A stretch of DNA of 50,933 bases from Vacuolonema iberomarrocanum LEGE 07170 (GTDB lineage Bacteria; Cyanobacteriota; Cyanobacteriia; Elainellales; Elainellaceae). Each line of letters begins with the position of its first letter. The first letter of the stretch is position 1. The stretch spans positions 1-50,933 of the forward strand of contig JADEXA010000054.1 in NCBI GenBank assembly GCA_015207365.1. Direction: 5' to 3'. The notes beneath the pieces were generated by a model. That model was not told the DNA's origin, ran no database searches, and saw only the letters and a program-made list of their open reading frames with translations. A program made the translations under genes and the position numbers. Shown in pieces: positions 24,792 through 33,948 of the stretch.

Positions 24792-26612
24792 TCAGCTCCA
24801 AAACTCATCCAGGTTGACTTCTGCCATTTCCTGCTTCACTTCCTGGAAATAGGTGCTGGCTGTCAGCGTTGCGACTTCCTCTTCCCGTTTTTTGTGATCG
24901 ATTTCAATCTTTAGTTCTTCTAACTGTTTGCGCAATTCATCTTCCCGCTGTTTGCGTTGGGTAATGTCTTGCACAAGCCCTTCGTAGTACAGAATATTGC
25001 CAGCACTATCTCGTACGGCACGGGCGTCGATTTGCGTCCAGATGATTTCGCCATCCTTGCAGTAACAACGGTATTCAAAGCCTTGTACCTTGTCCTGGTT
25101 CACAAACAAGCTTTTAAACTCTGCCCGTTTTTCCGGGTCAACGTATAGTTGCTCGCCGATGTTGGTAATGCTTTCAATCATCTCCTGGGGCGAATCATAG
25201 CCATAGATTTTCGCCATGGCCGGATTCACACTAATAAATTCGCCTTCTGGGGACGATTGGAAGATCCCTTCTAGGGCATTTTCGAAAATACTACGATAGT
25301 TTTCTTCGGCAATGCGTAGTGCATCAAACGAGCTTTTTAGCTGTCCGGTCATCCGATTAAAGGAGCTGGCAAGGGTGTCCAGCTCGGTGACTGGACTGGG
25401 GGAAATGGACTCAACTTGATCCCCCTTCGCCAAACGATCGGCAGCCTGGGAAATTTTCAGAATAGGGCGGGTGATCCAGCGAGCGGTGAGAATGCCAATG
25501 GCGATCGCCACTCCAGCGGTAATCAAGCACAAGAGCAAGGTATTGCGGTTGTTGGCATGAATCTGTGCCATGAAGTCCGTTTCGGGAACCACCACGACGA
25601 TCAGCCAATCCAATCCATAGCGATCGCGAAAGGGCACGACCTGCAAAAACTGCCGCTGCCCCGATTGCTTAAAATCAAGCTGTTGAGCACCCCGGATAGA
25701 GTCAAAACTCCCGAACTGGCTCAGTAAATACTGAGCAGATTCTCGTACGAGTTCGTTGCTGCTTTCATGGGCGGGTAGCGGCTGGGCATCCTCGCCATTG
25801 CCTATCATCAAGGGTTCATCGGTGGATGTTGATATCAAATCGCCATCGCGATCGATTAAAAACGCCTGACCATTTTGGCCAATTTCCAAGTTGCGCAGAA
25901 ATGACCTGAACTCTTCGGGAAGTACCACATCTGTGGCGCAAACTCCCAGCAGTCGTCGCCCCGAGCGATCGTAAACCGGGAGTGCGGCGGTGATATTGGG
26001 CAACCCCGTTGTGAAGGCGATGTAGATATCCGTCCAGATGGCTCGCTCTGAGGCTGCGGCCTGCCGATACCAAGGGCGCGTACGGGCATCGAAGGGGGTA
26101 TCGGCCTGCCAAAGCAAAAAGGTACGATTGCCCGAAACATCCAGTCGGTAGTAGTTTCGTAAATATTGGTTAGCCGCATTGCCATAGGACACCACGACGG
26201 AACCATCATCGGGCGATCGCAACACGCCAAAAAACTCGCCACTTTGCTCACTGCCGCAGTAAACAAAAGCGATGGTGGGCGAGACGACAATTTGTTGATA
26301 AAGCTGGCTTTCGCCCCGTGTGCCTCCAATGACGTCCAGATCTCCACGGGCAAAGGCATCGGCATTGAGGCGGTTGATGTCATGGGGAATGGCAAAATAT
26401 CCCTGTAACTCTCGCTCGATGCGGGCAGAAAGCTCCCTACGGAGTTGGGATGCCAGGTCGCTGACAGCTTTTTGACCATTGCGGAAGGACAGATAGCCGA
26501 CCAATCCAACGGCAGCAATGAGTTGGCTAATAACGGTGACAATAAAAATGACTCTCAGCGGCATCCGGCTTGGGACAGGAGAGGAGCCAGAGCCTGGGGA
26601 ATTGGGGGGCAT
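24792..26612 (-). CDS. Cache-HAMP-PAS receptor lacking a recognisable output domain
   Basis: The roughly 606-residue membrane protein (ATG 26612; an upstream TTG would add four residues) has a transmembrane helix near residue 22-42, an extracytoplasmic double-Cache sensor (about 45-340, with FDARTRPWYRQA typical of dCache), a second helix (about 357-378), a HAMP domain (TRPILKISQAADRLAKGD onward) and a PAS-PAC domain (about 440-555, FENALEGIFQSSPEGEFISVNPAMAKI and YEGLVQDITQRK). A charged coiled coil then ends in TYFQEVKQEMAEVNLDEFWS. No kinase, cyclase, GGDEF or methyl-accepting domain follows. It may signal through a partner protein via the tail. It lies downstream of parA-like and glsA genes on the same strand. 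Confidence 0.85.
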   Translation of the reverse strand: MPPNSPGSGSSPVPSRMPLRVIFIVTVISQLIAAVGLVGYLSFRNGQKAVSDLASQLRRELSARIERELQGYFAIPHDINRLNADAFARGDLDVIGGTRGESQLYQQIVVSPTIAFVYCGSEQSGEFFGVLRSPDDGSVVVSYGNAANQYLRNYYRLDVSGNRTFLLWQADTPFDARTRPWYRQAAASERAIWTDIYIAFTTGLPNITAALPVYDRSGRRLLGVCATDVVLPEEFRSFLRNLEIGQNGQAFLIDRDGDLISTSTDEPLMIGNGEDAQPLPAHESSNELVRESAQYLLSQFGSFDSIRGAQQLDFKQSGQRQFLQVVPFRDRYGLDWLIVVVVPETDFMAQIHANNRNTLLLCLITAGVAIAIGILTARWITRPILKISQAADRLAKGDQVESISPSPVTELDTLASSFNRMTGQLKSSFDALRIAEENYRSIFENALEGIFQSSPEGEFISVNPAMAKIYGYDSPQEMIESITNIGEQLYVDPEKRAEFKSLFVNQDKVQGFEYRCYCKDGEIIWTQIDARAVRDSAGNILYYEGLVQDITQRKQREDELRKQLEELKIEIDHKKREEEVATLTASTYFQEVKQEMAEVNLDEFWS

Positions 26613-26771
26613 AGGGAGTGACAATTGACAAGGAACAGTGAACGACAGACCGTGTTGACTGCGATCGCACTTAACCGGATAGGGCCGTCAGCACGCGAGC
26701 GAAACTCCCCCATACATACCTTAAAATCTGATCCTAGTAAAATACTCGTTGCCTAGGAATAAGCTAGACAT

Positions 26772-26810
26772 CTCATTGAGAGGGTGGGTAGCACCCACCC
26801 TCTCAATGAG
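26772..26810. repeat. Perfect 18-bp-arm palindrome downstream of glsA
   Basis: CTCATTGAGAGGGTGGGT (26772-26789) is the exact inverted complement of 26793-26810 around an AGC loop. The T-run GTTTTTGG lies on the plus-strand side, where no gene needs a terminator. The inner GGTGGGTAGCACCCACC resembles the dispersed GGTGGGC/GCCCACC repeats near 3100. It may still stop or stabilise the glsA transcript. Confidence 0.6.
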
Positions 26811-26841
26811 GTTTTTGGGAGTTTATTTTCGGCCAAGTTCC

Positions 26842-27873
26842 TTACCAGTCATCCAGGCTGGCATCGCCATCAATCCATTGCTGCAAATTGTGTTCGGGTG
26901 TCGCCACGTTGAACAAGTGTAGGCCAAAGTCGCGAGACAAATCTTCGCACACTTTGATGCCTCGGACACTGTTGCCCTTGGCATCGAGCAGGGGAGAGAA
27001 GGTCCCAATGCCCAGCTTGCCCGGAGCGATCGCCGTAATCCCGCCACCAACGCCACTCTTGGCGGGCATTCCCACGCGATAGGCCCAGGCTCCAGAGCCG
27101 TCGTACATGCCACAGGTGAGCATCACGCTGATCACATCCTGCACATAACGTTCGTCGAGCGCGCGCTCCTGGGTCACGGGATTGACGCCACCATTGGCCA
27201 GGGTTGCCGATAGCATTGCCAAATCTCTTGCATTTACTAGAACCGAGCATTGCTGGAAGTAGAGATCCAGCGTCTCATCAATTTTTTCGCTCACCATGCC
27301 AAAGTTCAGCATCAGGTAGGCCATGGCTCGGTTACGGTACCCGGTTGCTTTTTCGGATAGGAAAACGGGAACGTTGATGTCATGCTCTCGCCCGGTGTAG
27401 CGCTTAAACATTTCCAGCATGCGCTTCAGCCGCTGGGTGCCATTGTCGCCCTTGATCAGGTCGGCGGTGGCGATCGCCCCTGCATTCACCATCGGGTTGT
27501 AGGGACGGTTCGTCACCTCATCCAGCACGATGGAGTTGAACGCTTCCCCCGTCGGCTCGACACTCACCTTGCTGTTCACATACTCGCGCCCATGATCCTC
27601 CAGCGCCAGTCCAAACACAAAGGCTTTGGAGATGGATTGAATGGTAAACAGTTGGTCGCAATCCCCGACTTCAAACACTTGCCCTTCGGAGGTACCCACA
27701 CAAATGCCAAACCACTCGGGCTTTGCCAGGGCTAACTCAGGAATATAGTCGGCGACGGCTCCATCGTTGATGACCTTATATTTCTCGTGCAACTCGCTCA
27801 GGTAGCGGCGAAACGGGGACGTAACAGCGGTAATCGAGCTGGTGAGGGATTGGAGATCTCCGATATCTGACAT
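26842..27873 (-). CDS. glsA: Glutaminase A
   Basis: This enzyme hydrolyses glutamine to glutamate and ammonia. The 343-residue protein is a serine-dependent beta-lactamase-fold glutaminase with the Ser-x-x-Lys pair S80-ISK83 in FTIQSISKAF, the motif NPMVNAGAIA, and the C-terminal GMPAKSGVGGGI. It is some 30 residues longer than E. coli YbaS at the C-terminus (ATPEHNLQQWIDGDASLDDW). ATG 27873 lies five bases after the ParA-like stop, so the two are surely co-transcribed. Glutaminase beside a ParA-like ATPase and a receptor is not an obvious metabolic pairing. Confidence 0.95.
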   Translation of the reverse strand: MSDIGDLQSLTSSITAVTSPFRRYLSELHEKYKVINDGAVADYIPELALAKPEWFGICVGTSEGQVFEVGDCDQLFTIQSISKAFVFGLALEDHGREYVNSKVSVEPTGEAFNSIVLDEVTNRPYNPMVNAGAIATADLIKGDNGTQRLKRMLEMFKRYTGREHDINVPVFLSEKATGYRNRAMAYLMLNFGMVSEKIDETLDLYFQQCSVLVNARDLAMLSATLANGGVNPVTQERALDERYVQDVISVMLTCGMYDGSGAWAYRVGMPAKSGVGGGITAIAPGKLGIGTFSPLLDAKGNSVRGIKVCEDLSRDFGLHLFNVATPEHNLQQWIDGDASLDDW

Positions 27874-27878
27874 ATTAC

Positions 27879-28637
27879 TTAGGCCTCCGAAATACGCTGG
27901 GCGACCTTGATGAATTCCTGACTCACCGGATGGTCGGGAAATTGCACACAGAACACCCCTTCACTGGCCAGTTGCACTACATCCTCCGACAGCGGGAAGA
28001 TGCCTGCTACGGGTTCTCTGTAGGTTTCCTCAACTTTCTGCTTCAGGGCATCTGGGTTCAGCTTGCTATGAACTTTGTTGATGGCCAAGAGCATTTTTCG
28101 GACATTGAGCTGGCGCGCGACATCCATGGTGACGGCTGTCCCCTGATAGTCTTGCTTGTCGGGGCGCAAGATGAGGATGAGGACATGGGAGATGGCGATC
28201 GACAAGAATGTTTCTTTCGAGAGCCCCGGATGGGTGTCAATGAATAAAAAGTCCAGTTGGAGTGCCTTAACGAGGTTGCGAAAGCCATCGTTCATCAGCC
28301 GCACATCATAGCCATCCTTCAAAATGCGAGCGATGTCGTCGGCTTTGACGCTCGATGGCACCAAAAACAACTTGCCTGGTTCGCCAATGCCCAAGCTGTC
28401 ACCAATGTCGTAGGCTGCGTCCTCAATGCTACTTTCGCTCCATAGGTAGCTATTCAGAGTCTTGCCCGTTTGTTCGGGTTCTAGCCCAAACAGGTTGTGA
28501 ATCCCTGGTGAGGGCAGGTCTGTATCGACAATCGCAACCCGATGCCCTTGCATGGCAACAGCGGTTGCTAGGTTGGCTGTGAAATTCGACTTACCTGTGC
28601 CACCCCGGTAGGAGTGGATCGAGACAACTTTCGGCAT
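27879..28637 (-). CDS. ParA/MinD-family ATPase with Arg in the signature P-loop position
   Basis: The 252-residue P-loop ATPase has the sequence YRGGTGKS at residues 10-17, where ParA/MinD proteins normally have xKGGxGKT. The signature (intermolecular) Lys is replaced by Arg11, while the nucleotide-binding Lys16 is kept. The switch motifs DTDLPSPGIHNLFGL and DFLFIDTHPG are present, along with RPDKQDYQG and LAINKV. The C-terminus lacks an obvious membrane-targeting amphipathic helix, and no ParB or MinC/MinE gene is nearby. It is the first gene of a run with glsA and the Cache-HAMP-PAS receptor. A partitioning or positioning role for a signalling complex is possible but unproven. Confidence 0.85.
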   Translation of the reverse strand: MPKVVSIHSYRGGTGKSNFTANLATAVAMQGHRVAIVDTDLPSPGIHNLFGLEPEQTGKTLNSYLWSESSIEDAAYDIGDSLGIGEPGKLFLVPSSVKADDIARILKDGYDVRLMNDGFRNLVKALQLDFLFIDTHPGLSKETFLSIAISHVLILILRPDKQDYQGTAVTMDVARQLNVRKMLLAINKVHSKLNPDALKQKVEETYREPVAGIFPLSEDVVQLASEGVFCVQFPDHPVSQEFIKVAQRISEA

Positions 28638-28956
28638 AGTCTTTGGAAAAATACAAATGGGGACGCAAGAAAGCCTTGCTTTAGAAAAACGTTTTGGACG
28701 AGGAATAACCTACTTTTCTCTAGCAGAAAACCTTATTTCGACTATGAAAAATGTAGCTTATGCAACACTTTACAACGCCTCTGTATCAGCATGATCGCTA
28801 TCATTTCCCGGTAAACTATTGATTTTGATGATTTTCTGTGAATTCCGCCACTATTTCTCCATTTCTTGAGGATTCTGCCCTAGTTTCCCAGGTTTTGTTT
28901 GTGATGGCGGATATCTTTCGACTAACTGTGAGGTTGGTTGCCTGAGCGTCTCTTGT

Positions 28957-29053
28957 ACCAATTCAACGAAAACCAAAACCAGATAATTTTTTGAAAGCTG
29001 CGCACTGCGCAGCTTTCAAAAAATTATCTGTAGTGAATTCTTAGCGAATTGGT
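28957..29053. repeat. 97-bp palindromic element (family A, copy 2)
   Basis: The layout matches copy 1 at 314-410 exactly: 23-bp outer arms with ACCAATTC and GAATTGGT ends, a perfect 24-bp stem (28980-29003 and 29007-29030) and a 3-nt loop (ACT). Where the stem sequence differs from copy 1 (C to A at stem position 6, CC to TG at positions 20-21), the opposite arm carries the compensating change. TA lies at both outer edges. Confidence 0.8.
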
Positions 29054-29158
29054 ATTAACCATCCATAAGATGTGAAAGCAGGAGCGATCGCGCGATCGCC
29101 CCTGCTTTGGGCTAATTCCCAGATCTCAGTGCAGGTTCATGTAGAGGGGCGATCGCCC

Positions 29159-29923
29159 TTACCTTACCGTTGCCATTTCCTTTGGTAAATCGGCGTTTTC
29201 TAGCTCTACCGGAGCCCCCTCTGTCACCAAAGACGCAATCTTGCCATTCCGCTGCACGATGTTGGTGACCATGGCCAGCATTGCATTTACCTTACAGGTG
29301 CGCCACTGATCGATCTGCCGATTCACTTCGCTGTGGCTGAATCGCCGCTCCATGGCTTCCCGCAGATAGCTAGCATGGCGATGCTCGTCCTGTGCAATGC
29401 TCTCCAACCCCTTGCATAGGTTTGCACTCAAGGGATCATCCCGCAACGCCCGCGCCATTCGCAGGAAATCTTGACTGGCGTCCAACTCTAGAATGTAGGT
29501 GCTAGCAAAAAAGACAGCCCATTCGATGTTTTGGGGTTTCAGTTGTTCTTGGCTATAGCCTTCGAAGTAGGCATCGAAGAAGGGACTCCGCCGCCGCTCG
29601 TCCGGCGTCCCATCGGGCTTTGTTTTGGGCACATTAGTTAGGTCGATCGCTTGCTTGTCCAACTGCTTTAGGGCATGGGCGAAAATTTGACCATGCCGGC
29701 GCTCGTCGTTGGCATGGAGCATCAGTTTCTCGGCAAGCCAGGAATCGCCCTCGGCTTCAGCGCGATCGCGCAATGCCTCTAGAAATGGTACCGACCCCGA
29801 TTCGGCCAACTGCAGCCCGGCCAACATATTGGGACGCGTTTCTAAATTTCGCAAATTAAACGCCGTGATATAAGCCGTTGCCCCTGAACCCGCCAGGTGC
29901 AATAGCTGGGTCAAAACATTCAT
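29159..29923 (-). CDS. Ferritin-like diiron protein (MiaE-like fold)
   Basis: The 254-residue, mainly helical protein shows paired carboxylate-histidine motifs of a diiron four-helix bundle: NDERRHGQIF and QDEHRHASYL are the two ExxH elements, and upstream Glu residues (LAESGSVPFLEAL; YILELDASQDF) could complete the iron ligands. The fold matches ferritin-like oxygenases related to the tRNA hydroxylase MiaE, but the substrate cannot be read from the sequence. There is no signal peptide. It stands alone on the minus strand between gaps with repeats. Alternatives are an aldehyde- or lipid-directed oxygenase or an iron-storage relative. Confidence 0.7.
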   Translation of the reverse strand: MNVLTQLLHLAGSGATAYITAFNLRNLETRPNMLAGLQLAESGSVPFLEALRDRAEAEGDSWLAEKLMLHANDERRHGQIFAHALKQLDKQAIDLTNVPKTKPDGTPDERRRSPFFDAYFEGYSQEQLKPQNIEWAVFFASTYILELDASQDFLRMARALRDDPLSANLCKGLESIAQDEHRHASYLREAMERRFSHSEVNRQIDQWRTCKVNAMLAMVTNIVQRNGKIASLVTEGAPVELENADLPKEMATVR

Positions 29924-30069
29924 AAACTCTCCGCCTGATACCGCGATCGCTAGATGAGTACCGATTGATCCTAAATGATTTGCCCGGAGAAGGAAACCGA
30001 GTGAGCGTTAGATAAAGTCTGTTGCAAGTGGATTGGGGCGATCTTCCCCCGCTGCTTTGAGCCCTCTCG

Positions 30070-30978
30070 TTAGGTCAAGTGTAATTTCAGTCGCTCCTGC
30101 ATAGCCTTCAAAAACAATCGCACCGTTGGTAGCTCGCGGCGCGAGGGTAGAGTCAGGGCATTGACGGGGACAGAGGCCGTCTTCCATTCAGGGAGAATTT
30201 CCACCAGCTCATGATTGGATACGGCTTCAGAGGCATAAAACCTGGGCAGTATCACGACTCCAAGATTCAGCATTGCCGCCTGTTTCAGGGAAACCGTATC
30301 GTTGCAGGCCATCCTTGCCTTAAGCGGAATGGCTTCTGAGCGATCGCCCCGTTGCAGCACGAGCGGCGGCGGTTCGAGGGAAAGCCCAAGGATCAGCATT
30401 GCATGGGTTAACAGATCTGATGGATTGTCGATAGGGGATGCGTTGGCAAGATAGTGGGGTGTGGCATATAGCCCAGTGTTCGTCGAGCCCACATAATTGA
30501 GCCGTAGTGAAGAATCTGGCAATCGACCGACTCGGAGAACAATATCAACGCCTTCTTCAACCAGGTCTAACTGGCGTGCCGTCAGTTCAAGCCGAATACT
30601 GACCTTGGGATAGCGCTCCATAAAGTCCGCCACGATACCCCCAAGGAACGACTGCCCCAAAATGACAGGTGCGGCAATGCGCAAGGTTCCGGCAGGCTCG
30701 GCTTGCAAGGCTGCAAACGTGGCTCCGGCGGCTTCGGCCTGGTCGAGCATCAACCGAGCGTGATTGTAGATACGCTTGCCTACATCGGTGAGTGTCACTC
30801 GACGGGTTGTCCGGTAAAAAAGCTGAGTTTTGAAGCGTTTTTCCAATAGAGCAATGCGGCGACTGACGGTCGCTTGGGGGGTTCCTGTAAGGCGGGCTGC
30901 AGCGGTAAAGCCACCACTATCTGCAACGCGCACGAACAACGCTAGGTCAGCTAGGCTATCGTCGATTAACTCATCCAT
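30070..30978 (-). CDS. LysR-family transcriptional regulator
   Basis: The 302-residue regulator has the N-terminal winged helix-turn-helix typical of the CrgA/DsdC-like branch (LALFVRVADSGGFTAAARLTGTPQATVSRRIALLEKRF) and a C-terminal effector-binding domain (GTLRIAAPVILGQ, VDIVLRVGRLPDSSL, NLGVVILPRFYA). It is transcribed away from the monooxygenase-like gene at 31241, with a 262-bp intergenic region, the usual arrangement for LysR control of a divergent target. That target carries a premature stop codon, so the regulator may be orphaned. Confidence 0.93.
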   Translation of the reverse strand: MDELIDDSLADLALFVRVADSGGFTAAARLTGTPQATVSRRIALLEKRFKTQLFYRTTRRVTLTDVGKRIYNHARLMLDQAEAAGATFAALQAEPAGTLRIAAPVILGQSFLGGIVADFMERYPKVSIRLELTARQLDLVEEGVDIVLRVGRLPDSSLRLNYVGSTNTGLYATPHYLANASPIDNPSDLLTHAMLILGLSLEPPPLVLQRGDRSEAIPLKARMACNDTVSLKQAAMLNLGVVILPRFYASEAVSNHELVEILPEWKTASVPVNALTLPSRRELPTVRLFLKAMQERLKLHLT

Positions 30979-31240
30979 GAATAAATGATATTCAAATTTT
31001 AGTACTTATCAATATGATGGTTTGAACGTTAGATTAGGTTCAGTCACCAAAACCGCTAAAAAGCCCTGATGTGGGTAGTTGTCGCCTCTGACAAAGCCTC
31101 ATCAGTCGCTAGCAGCGGTATCAGATTGACCTGTTTTGCAATGAGTTCTTGATGGCATTACAGAGCTCAAGCGCAGGGTCACTGACAGACGCAACGGTTT
31201 CTTACTCACGAAGATAAAGACCATACTCGGAGGGATAACT

Positions 31241-31606
31241 ATGTCCGATCCTCTAATTTCTGATCGAACTCGCAATCAAGATGCTTTAGCAGAAGAATCT
31301 TCAGAGCCCGTATTGCTGGTGAATTTATTCACGCCTAAAGAAGGTCACGAAGATGATTTCATGCGGGCTCAAGTTGGCGAATATGAGCGGCTTAACGGCC
31401 AGGTTCCTGGATGGATTGGCAACCGATTAGGTCGAGCCGTTGATGGTTCTGGATTTGTCAATATTGCGCTGTTTGAAAGCTTGAAACTTTACCAGAACTG
31501 GTGAAATAGTGAAACATTTGCTGCCCATGTAGAAGTGATTCGGCCTTATTTAGAAAAATCGGCTCCTGGTATGTATGAAATTGTGTACAGCAGCGGCAAT
31601 CTCTAA
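31241..31606 (+). pseudogene. Antibiotic biosynthesis monooxygenase-like gene interrupted by an in-frame TGA
   Basis: ATG 31241 follows a strong GGAGGG site. The frame reads LLVNLFTPKEGHEDDFMRAQ... and ends at TGA 31502-31504 after ...SLKLYQNW. The same frame then continues for 34 codons (NSETFAAHVEVIRPYLEKSA..., ending TAA 31604-31606), giving exactly the C-terminal part expected for a ferredoxin-like-fold ABM (quinol monooxygenase YgiN-like) protein. Total length would be 121 residues. A single nonsense substitution is the simplest explanation; there is no frameshift. A short product lacking the last strand and helix is unlikely to fold. It is divergent from the LysR gene. Confidence 0.75.
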
Positions 31607-31678
31607 CCTCGAATCACGACACTGGACAAATGAATTAATCAACAATTTGAACGCAACAAAACCTAAAGAGAAGTAAAA

Positions 31679-32230
31679 ATGACTGTTAGACAGATAAAAG
31701 TCGGTATTTTGGCTGCTGCTTTTTTGACCTTGAGCCAATTACCTGCGATCGCTCAAGAATCACCCCTGATCCAACCTCAACTTGAGGTCGCCAACAACCC
31801 CGACGAACGACTTTCTCCTGAAACTCGCCTGGAAATTGCAGACATACTCGCGCGGATGAATTCTGCCATCGATCGCGAAGATTACGACGAATACATTACC
31901 TACTTTGCTGATACCTTCACCTTCGACTCGGGATTTGGTGAACCAATGAACGATGAAGCGTCGCTTCTAGAATTTTTGAGACAAAATCAGGCATCTGGCT
32001 TTATCGTTGGCAAGCGCCATGTCATGTCGAATGTGATATTCACTGAATCCGGCGATCGCGTCGTTGCCGAGTATTACTTGTCTGTGTTTGAAAGAGAAAC
32101 AACCCCGATGCTAGTGGCAACGGCTGTCATTGTTGATGAGTTTGAACAAATAGATGGAGAATGGCGCGTTGTTCGACATGTCACTCGGGTAGATCCAGCC
32201 TTATTCAATGCCATGGAACAAGGAGAGTAA
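31679..32230 (+). CDS. Secreted NTF2/SnoaL-like protein
   Basis: The 183-residue protein has a signal peptide ending LPAIAQ|ES (about residue 26), so it is exported. Residues about 48-175 match the SnoaL/NTF2-like cone fold: IADILARMNSAIDREDYDEYITYFADTF, the central GKRHVMSNVIF strand and the closing EQIDGEWRVVRHVTRVDP. This fold serves as small-molecule isomerase, hydroxylase-like or binding domain, so no reaction can be assigned. AGAGAAG precedes the ATG. It follows the interrupted monooxygenase-like gene by 72 bp and may share its LysR-controlled transcript. Confidence 0.8.
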   Translation: MTVRQIKVGILAAAFLTLSQLPAIAQESPLIQPQLEVANNPDERLSPETRLEIADILARMNSAIDREDYDEYITYFADTFTFDSGFGEPMNDEASLLEFLRQNQASGFIVGKRHVMSNVIFTESGDRVVAEYYLSVFERETTPMLVATAVIVDEFEQIDGEWRVVRHVTRVDPALFNAMEQGE

Positions 32231-32552
32231 AGGCTTTTGAATTTGATGTATCGGATTTTTGGGCGATCGCATCCCTATTCTCAAAAGGGTTCATCGATCT
32301 CTCCACTATTTAGTGTTGCGACAACTACAGAAGATTAATTTTCTAAAACAAGGGTGCATCCACACAGGTGCACCCTTACAAATGCCTCTCATAGTGTGGA
32401 GTATATTCTAAAGATCAGTAAATGTTTTCAGAATATTAAACACTTTCTATCGGTATCAGCCGTAAAAAGTAAAACACCAATGCGAATCAGTGTGCGCTAA
32501 GCCAGATATTAGTTGCCTCGCAGACTATATCATGGTATTCCATAGGCACTAT
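32231..32552. other. 322-bp AT-rich gap with a hairpin
   Basis: The gap lies between convergent genes. A 9-bp inverted repeat AAGGGTGCA/TGCACCCTT (32350-32358 and 32369-32377) is present without an adjoining T-run on either strand. Nothing else is recognised. Confidence 0.4.
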
Positions 32553-33374
32553 TTAACTGAGATCGGTTAACCTGCTTTCATAAGCTCTCCAATCGAAAAT
32601 ATTGCCTGTTGCTTGCAAAGATGAACGAACGACAGGGATATGAATCTCATCCACTTTCCAGATAGTGATGTCTTCAGAGAGAGATTTAAGCGATCCTCGA
32701 GTGGCTTCTTGTTGAATCCATTCTGCAAGCGTCTTGTTGTTAACAGATTTTTGAAGCTGATCTTTTGTTAGAAAATTCCAATGATAGACATCTCGAATTA
32801 GTCCCTCGCGGTACACGCTGTAATCCATTCCTGTCATTCCCCATCGAGTGATATTCATAGCTTCTTCACGAGCATCCCCACTCACATCTAAGCCTTGACC
32901 TATCCCGATAGCGTACATTGCAGGACCTAAATGATGTTCACGTGTATAGCCAATACCATATTCGAATTCAAGAATATTAATCAGATTCTGTACGAGTGGA
33001 AACATTAACCCAGAACCTAGGTTCGCAATAGATGAACAAGTGGCAATGAAGGCATAGCTATTACTGCCATAGCAAGCCATCAGATAATAATCATTTATAG
33101 GTATTCTCCCTTCAGGGATTGTTGAAAAAATAGTGAACGCGCTAACCTGTTGAAACCCATTCTTTTTTAGTCGTGAATTCGATCGAGAAAATGACACGGG
33201 CTTTCCGCTGTGACCTGCTCCATGAATAGAAAGCTTATCCGGCGGATAGCCTAAGTAGTCAAACCAATCCACAAGCGTTTCATAGAATCCTAACCTTGAT
33301 TTTTCAGTTGAAGAAACACCATAGAAGGCAAGGACAGAATATTCTTCCGAAGCTAGGTTATTGACTTCATTCAT
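32553..33374 (-). CDS. Unrecognised 273-residue protein, possible immunity-type protein
   Basis: I do not recognise this family with confidence. The protein is soluble and has no signal peptide or membrane helix; it is Trp/Tyr/Gly-rich, with YPPDKLSIHGAGHSGKPVSF near residue 43 and a conserved-looking GIGQGLDVSGDAREEAMNITRWG near residue 155. Its AT-rich codon use and its place beside a barstar gene and another small damaged gene resemble clusters of immunity genes of polymorphic toxin systems. That is inference from context only. Its reading frame is intact, unlike its two upstream neighbours. No toxin gene is visible. Confidence 0.6.
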   Translation of the reverse strand: MNEVNNLASEEYSVLAFYGVSSTEKSRLGFYETLVDWFDYLGYPPDKLSIHGAGHSGKPVSFSRSNSRLKKNGFQQVSAFTIFSTIPEGRIPINDYYLMACYGSNSYAFIATCSSIANLGSGLMFPLVQNLINILEFEYGIGYTREHHLGPAMYAIGIGQGLDVSGDAREEAMNITRWGMTGMDYSVYREGLIRDVYHWNFLTKDQLQKSVNNKTLAEWIQQEATRGSLKSLSEDITIWKVDEIHIPVVRSSLQATGNIFDWRAYESRLTDLS

Positions 33375-33626
33375 CAGGATGACTTTCTGAACTTATGGTG
33401 AAGGTGGAATGATTAAAATTTTTCTTAACCTCTCTAGAGAGAGGACGTGAAACTGCACTTCGTTAGGTTTTCTTATGTCAAGAAAACCCAATATTTTCTA
33501 TTCACTCAAGTCCAATATTCTTGTCAAACAAGTTTTTCTGATCACCTTGTCCGATAGTCGATAGCTTTAGGTTAAACAACTTGAAACTCAAGTTAAGATG
33601 GCGATGATCGCACTGAATACTCTCTG

Positions 33627-33896
33627 TTATACAAAGGTTTCTACCTGAAATTCGCTAAGCTCTTTCTCTGCTTCTTTTAATATTTTTACTAATTGTTCTG
33701 TGTAATCAACAAGGTAGTTTCTGATTTTACTAAAGTTAATTCAAATAAGGTCGATGGGTAAGTCGATCCAACCAGTGATGCAATCCCACAATGCATCTAA
33801 GTTGTCACCATAGTGATCTGGCAAATCTAGTTTCTTCAACATCTCATGCAGCTCTCGTCGAGTTCTGAATTCATTGCCATCCACAGTGATTTGCAT
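33627..33896 (-). pseudogene. Barstar-like RNase inhibitor interrupted by TGA at the conserved Trp codon
   Basis: ATG 33896 opens a frame with the barstar pattern FRTRRELHEMLKKLDLPDHY, GDNLDALWDCITGW, then DLPIDLI and TGA (33743-33741). The same frame continues for 37 codons (INFSKIRNYLVDYTEQLVKI, then LKEAEKELSEFQVETFV) to TAA 33629-33627. Full length would be 89 residues, the normal barstar size. Barstar has Trp where the TGA lies (LVLEW in the Bacillus protein), so one G-to-A change of TGG explains it. Barstar binds and blocks barnase-type ribonucleases. No barnase partner is seen nearby. It lies between the 273-residue gene and another interrupted gene. Confidence 0.8.
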
Positions 33897-33948
33897 GTTT
33901 TATTACACATAATGAGTAACTGGTTTTAGTAAACATTATGTTAACTGT

